Source: an uncultured Pelagibacteraceae bacterium
GTDB lineage: Bacteria > Pseudomonadota > Alphaproteobacteria > Pelagibacterales > Pelagibacteraceae
Direction: 5' to 3'
Assembly (NCBI GenBank): GCA_902530635.1
Contig: CACABC010000003.1
Span: 49,185-113,184 of the forward strand
DNA length: 64,000 nucleotides
A program made the translations under genes and the position numbers. The stretch's first letter is position 1. Each line of letters starts with the position of its first letter. The notes under the pieces were generated by a model, which made no database searches, was not told the DNA's origin, and was given only the letters and a program-made list of their open reading frames with translations. This document shows positions 63,961 to 64,000 of this stretch, one piece after another.

Positions 63961-64000
63961 TAAAGAATAATAACAAAAAAATTATGATTATTCTATTTAA

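Noticed and set aside
1-64000. CRISPR array, insertion sequence, prophage or integrated island
   Set aside because: No regularly spaced repeats, transposase, integrase or phage genes seen; the three tRNA genes have no duplicated ends next to foreign genes, and base composition is uniform apart from the rpsS tail.

Overview
This window is chromosomal DNA of a very AT-rich, extremely streamlined alphaproteobacterium. The gene content, the synteny (the rsh-pyrE-pdxJ-acpS-lepB-rnc-recO cluster; bamE divergent from a CBP3-type chaperone; rpmF-plsX-ihfA-merR), the very short intergenic gaps, the lysine-rich proteins and the tiny protein set point to SAR11 (Pelagibacterales). That assignment is inference from pattern; no database was searched, and the subclade is not resolved. 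No insertion sequence, prophage, integrase, CRISPR array or rRNA gene was seen. No gene-free stretch exceeds about 115 bases.

Layout. 1-11584 (+): end of rplB, then the S10/spc/alpha ribosomal operons (rpsS to rplQ with secY, adk, rpoA) and a RluA-family pseudouridine synthase. 11574-16594: short alternating units lipB(-), mgtE(+), panC(-), galU-ugd(+). 16595-23359 (-): one run ruvX, pyrB, a pseudo-dihydroorotase, plsY, topA, a small exported repeat protein and a RidA protein. 23413-29716 (+): gatCAB, an O-methyltransferase, trhO, a MATE exporter and tRNA-Ser. 29719-32058 (-): a lytic transglycosylase. 32099-39445 (+): dapA-smpB-folK-rsh-pyrE-pdxJ-acpS-lepB-rnc-recO. hemB(-). 40507-49068 (+): a 2OG-oxygenase-like gene, rpiB, glyA, nrdR, the riboflavin genes, nusB and the H+-pyrophosphatase hppA. 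bamE(-) overlaps head-to-head with a cytochrome bc1 assembly chaperone, followed by rpmF-plsX-ihfA-merR-rpmG (+). A lone chorismate mutase(-), then ctaA, rplM-rpsI and argC-lipoprotein-hom-glpX-recJ-tRNA-Glu (+). The end holds an O-antigen-ligase-like gene(-), a 2-hydroxyacid dehydrogenase with a membrane-anchored unknown (+), tRNA-Lys, and an M48 lipoprotein protease(-).

How the genes work together. Nearly everything is housekeeping: translation, tRNA-dependent amidation, the stringent response, pyrimidine, riboflavin, pantothenate, lysine, threonine and arginine synthesis, envelope assembly, heme and respiratory maturation. The interest lies in reduction and re-wiring of conserved parts rather than in an obvious new cassette. 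The main points are: a dihydroorotase homologue that has lost its metal and substrate residues beside pyrB; a RibB fused to a degenerate GTP-cyclohydrolase-II-like domain; an altered NrdR zinc ribbon; a trimmed RelA/SpoT enzyme; conserved neighbours missing from their usual slots (rpmD, era, yceD, fabH); recJ whose stop codon lies inside tRNA-Glu; predicted leaderless promoters (dapA, argC); and convergent gene ends with no room for intrinsic terminators. Two small exported proteins of unknown function are the best candidates for undescribed biology: a synuclein/LEA-like 11-residue repeat protein behind topA and a pilin-like membrane protein near the right end.
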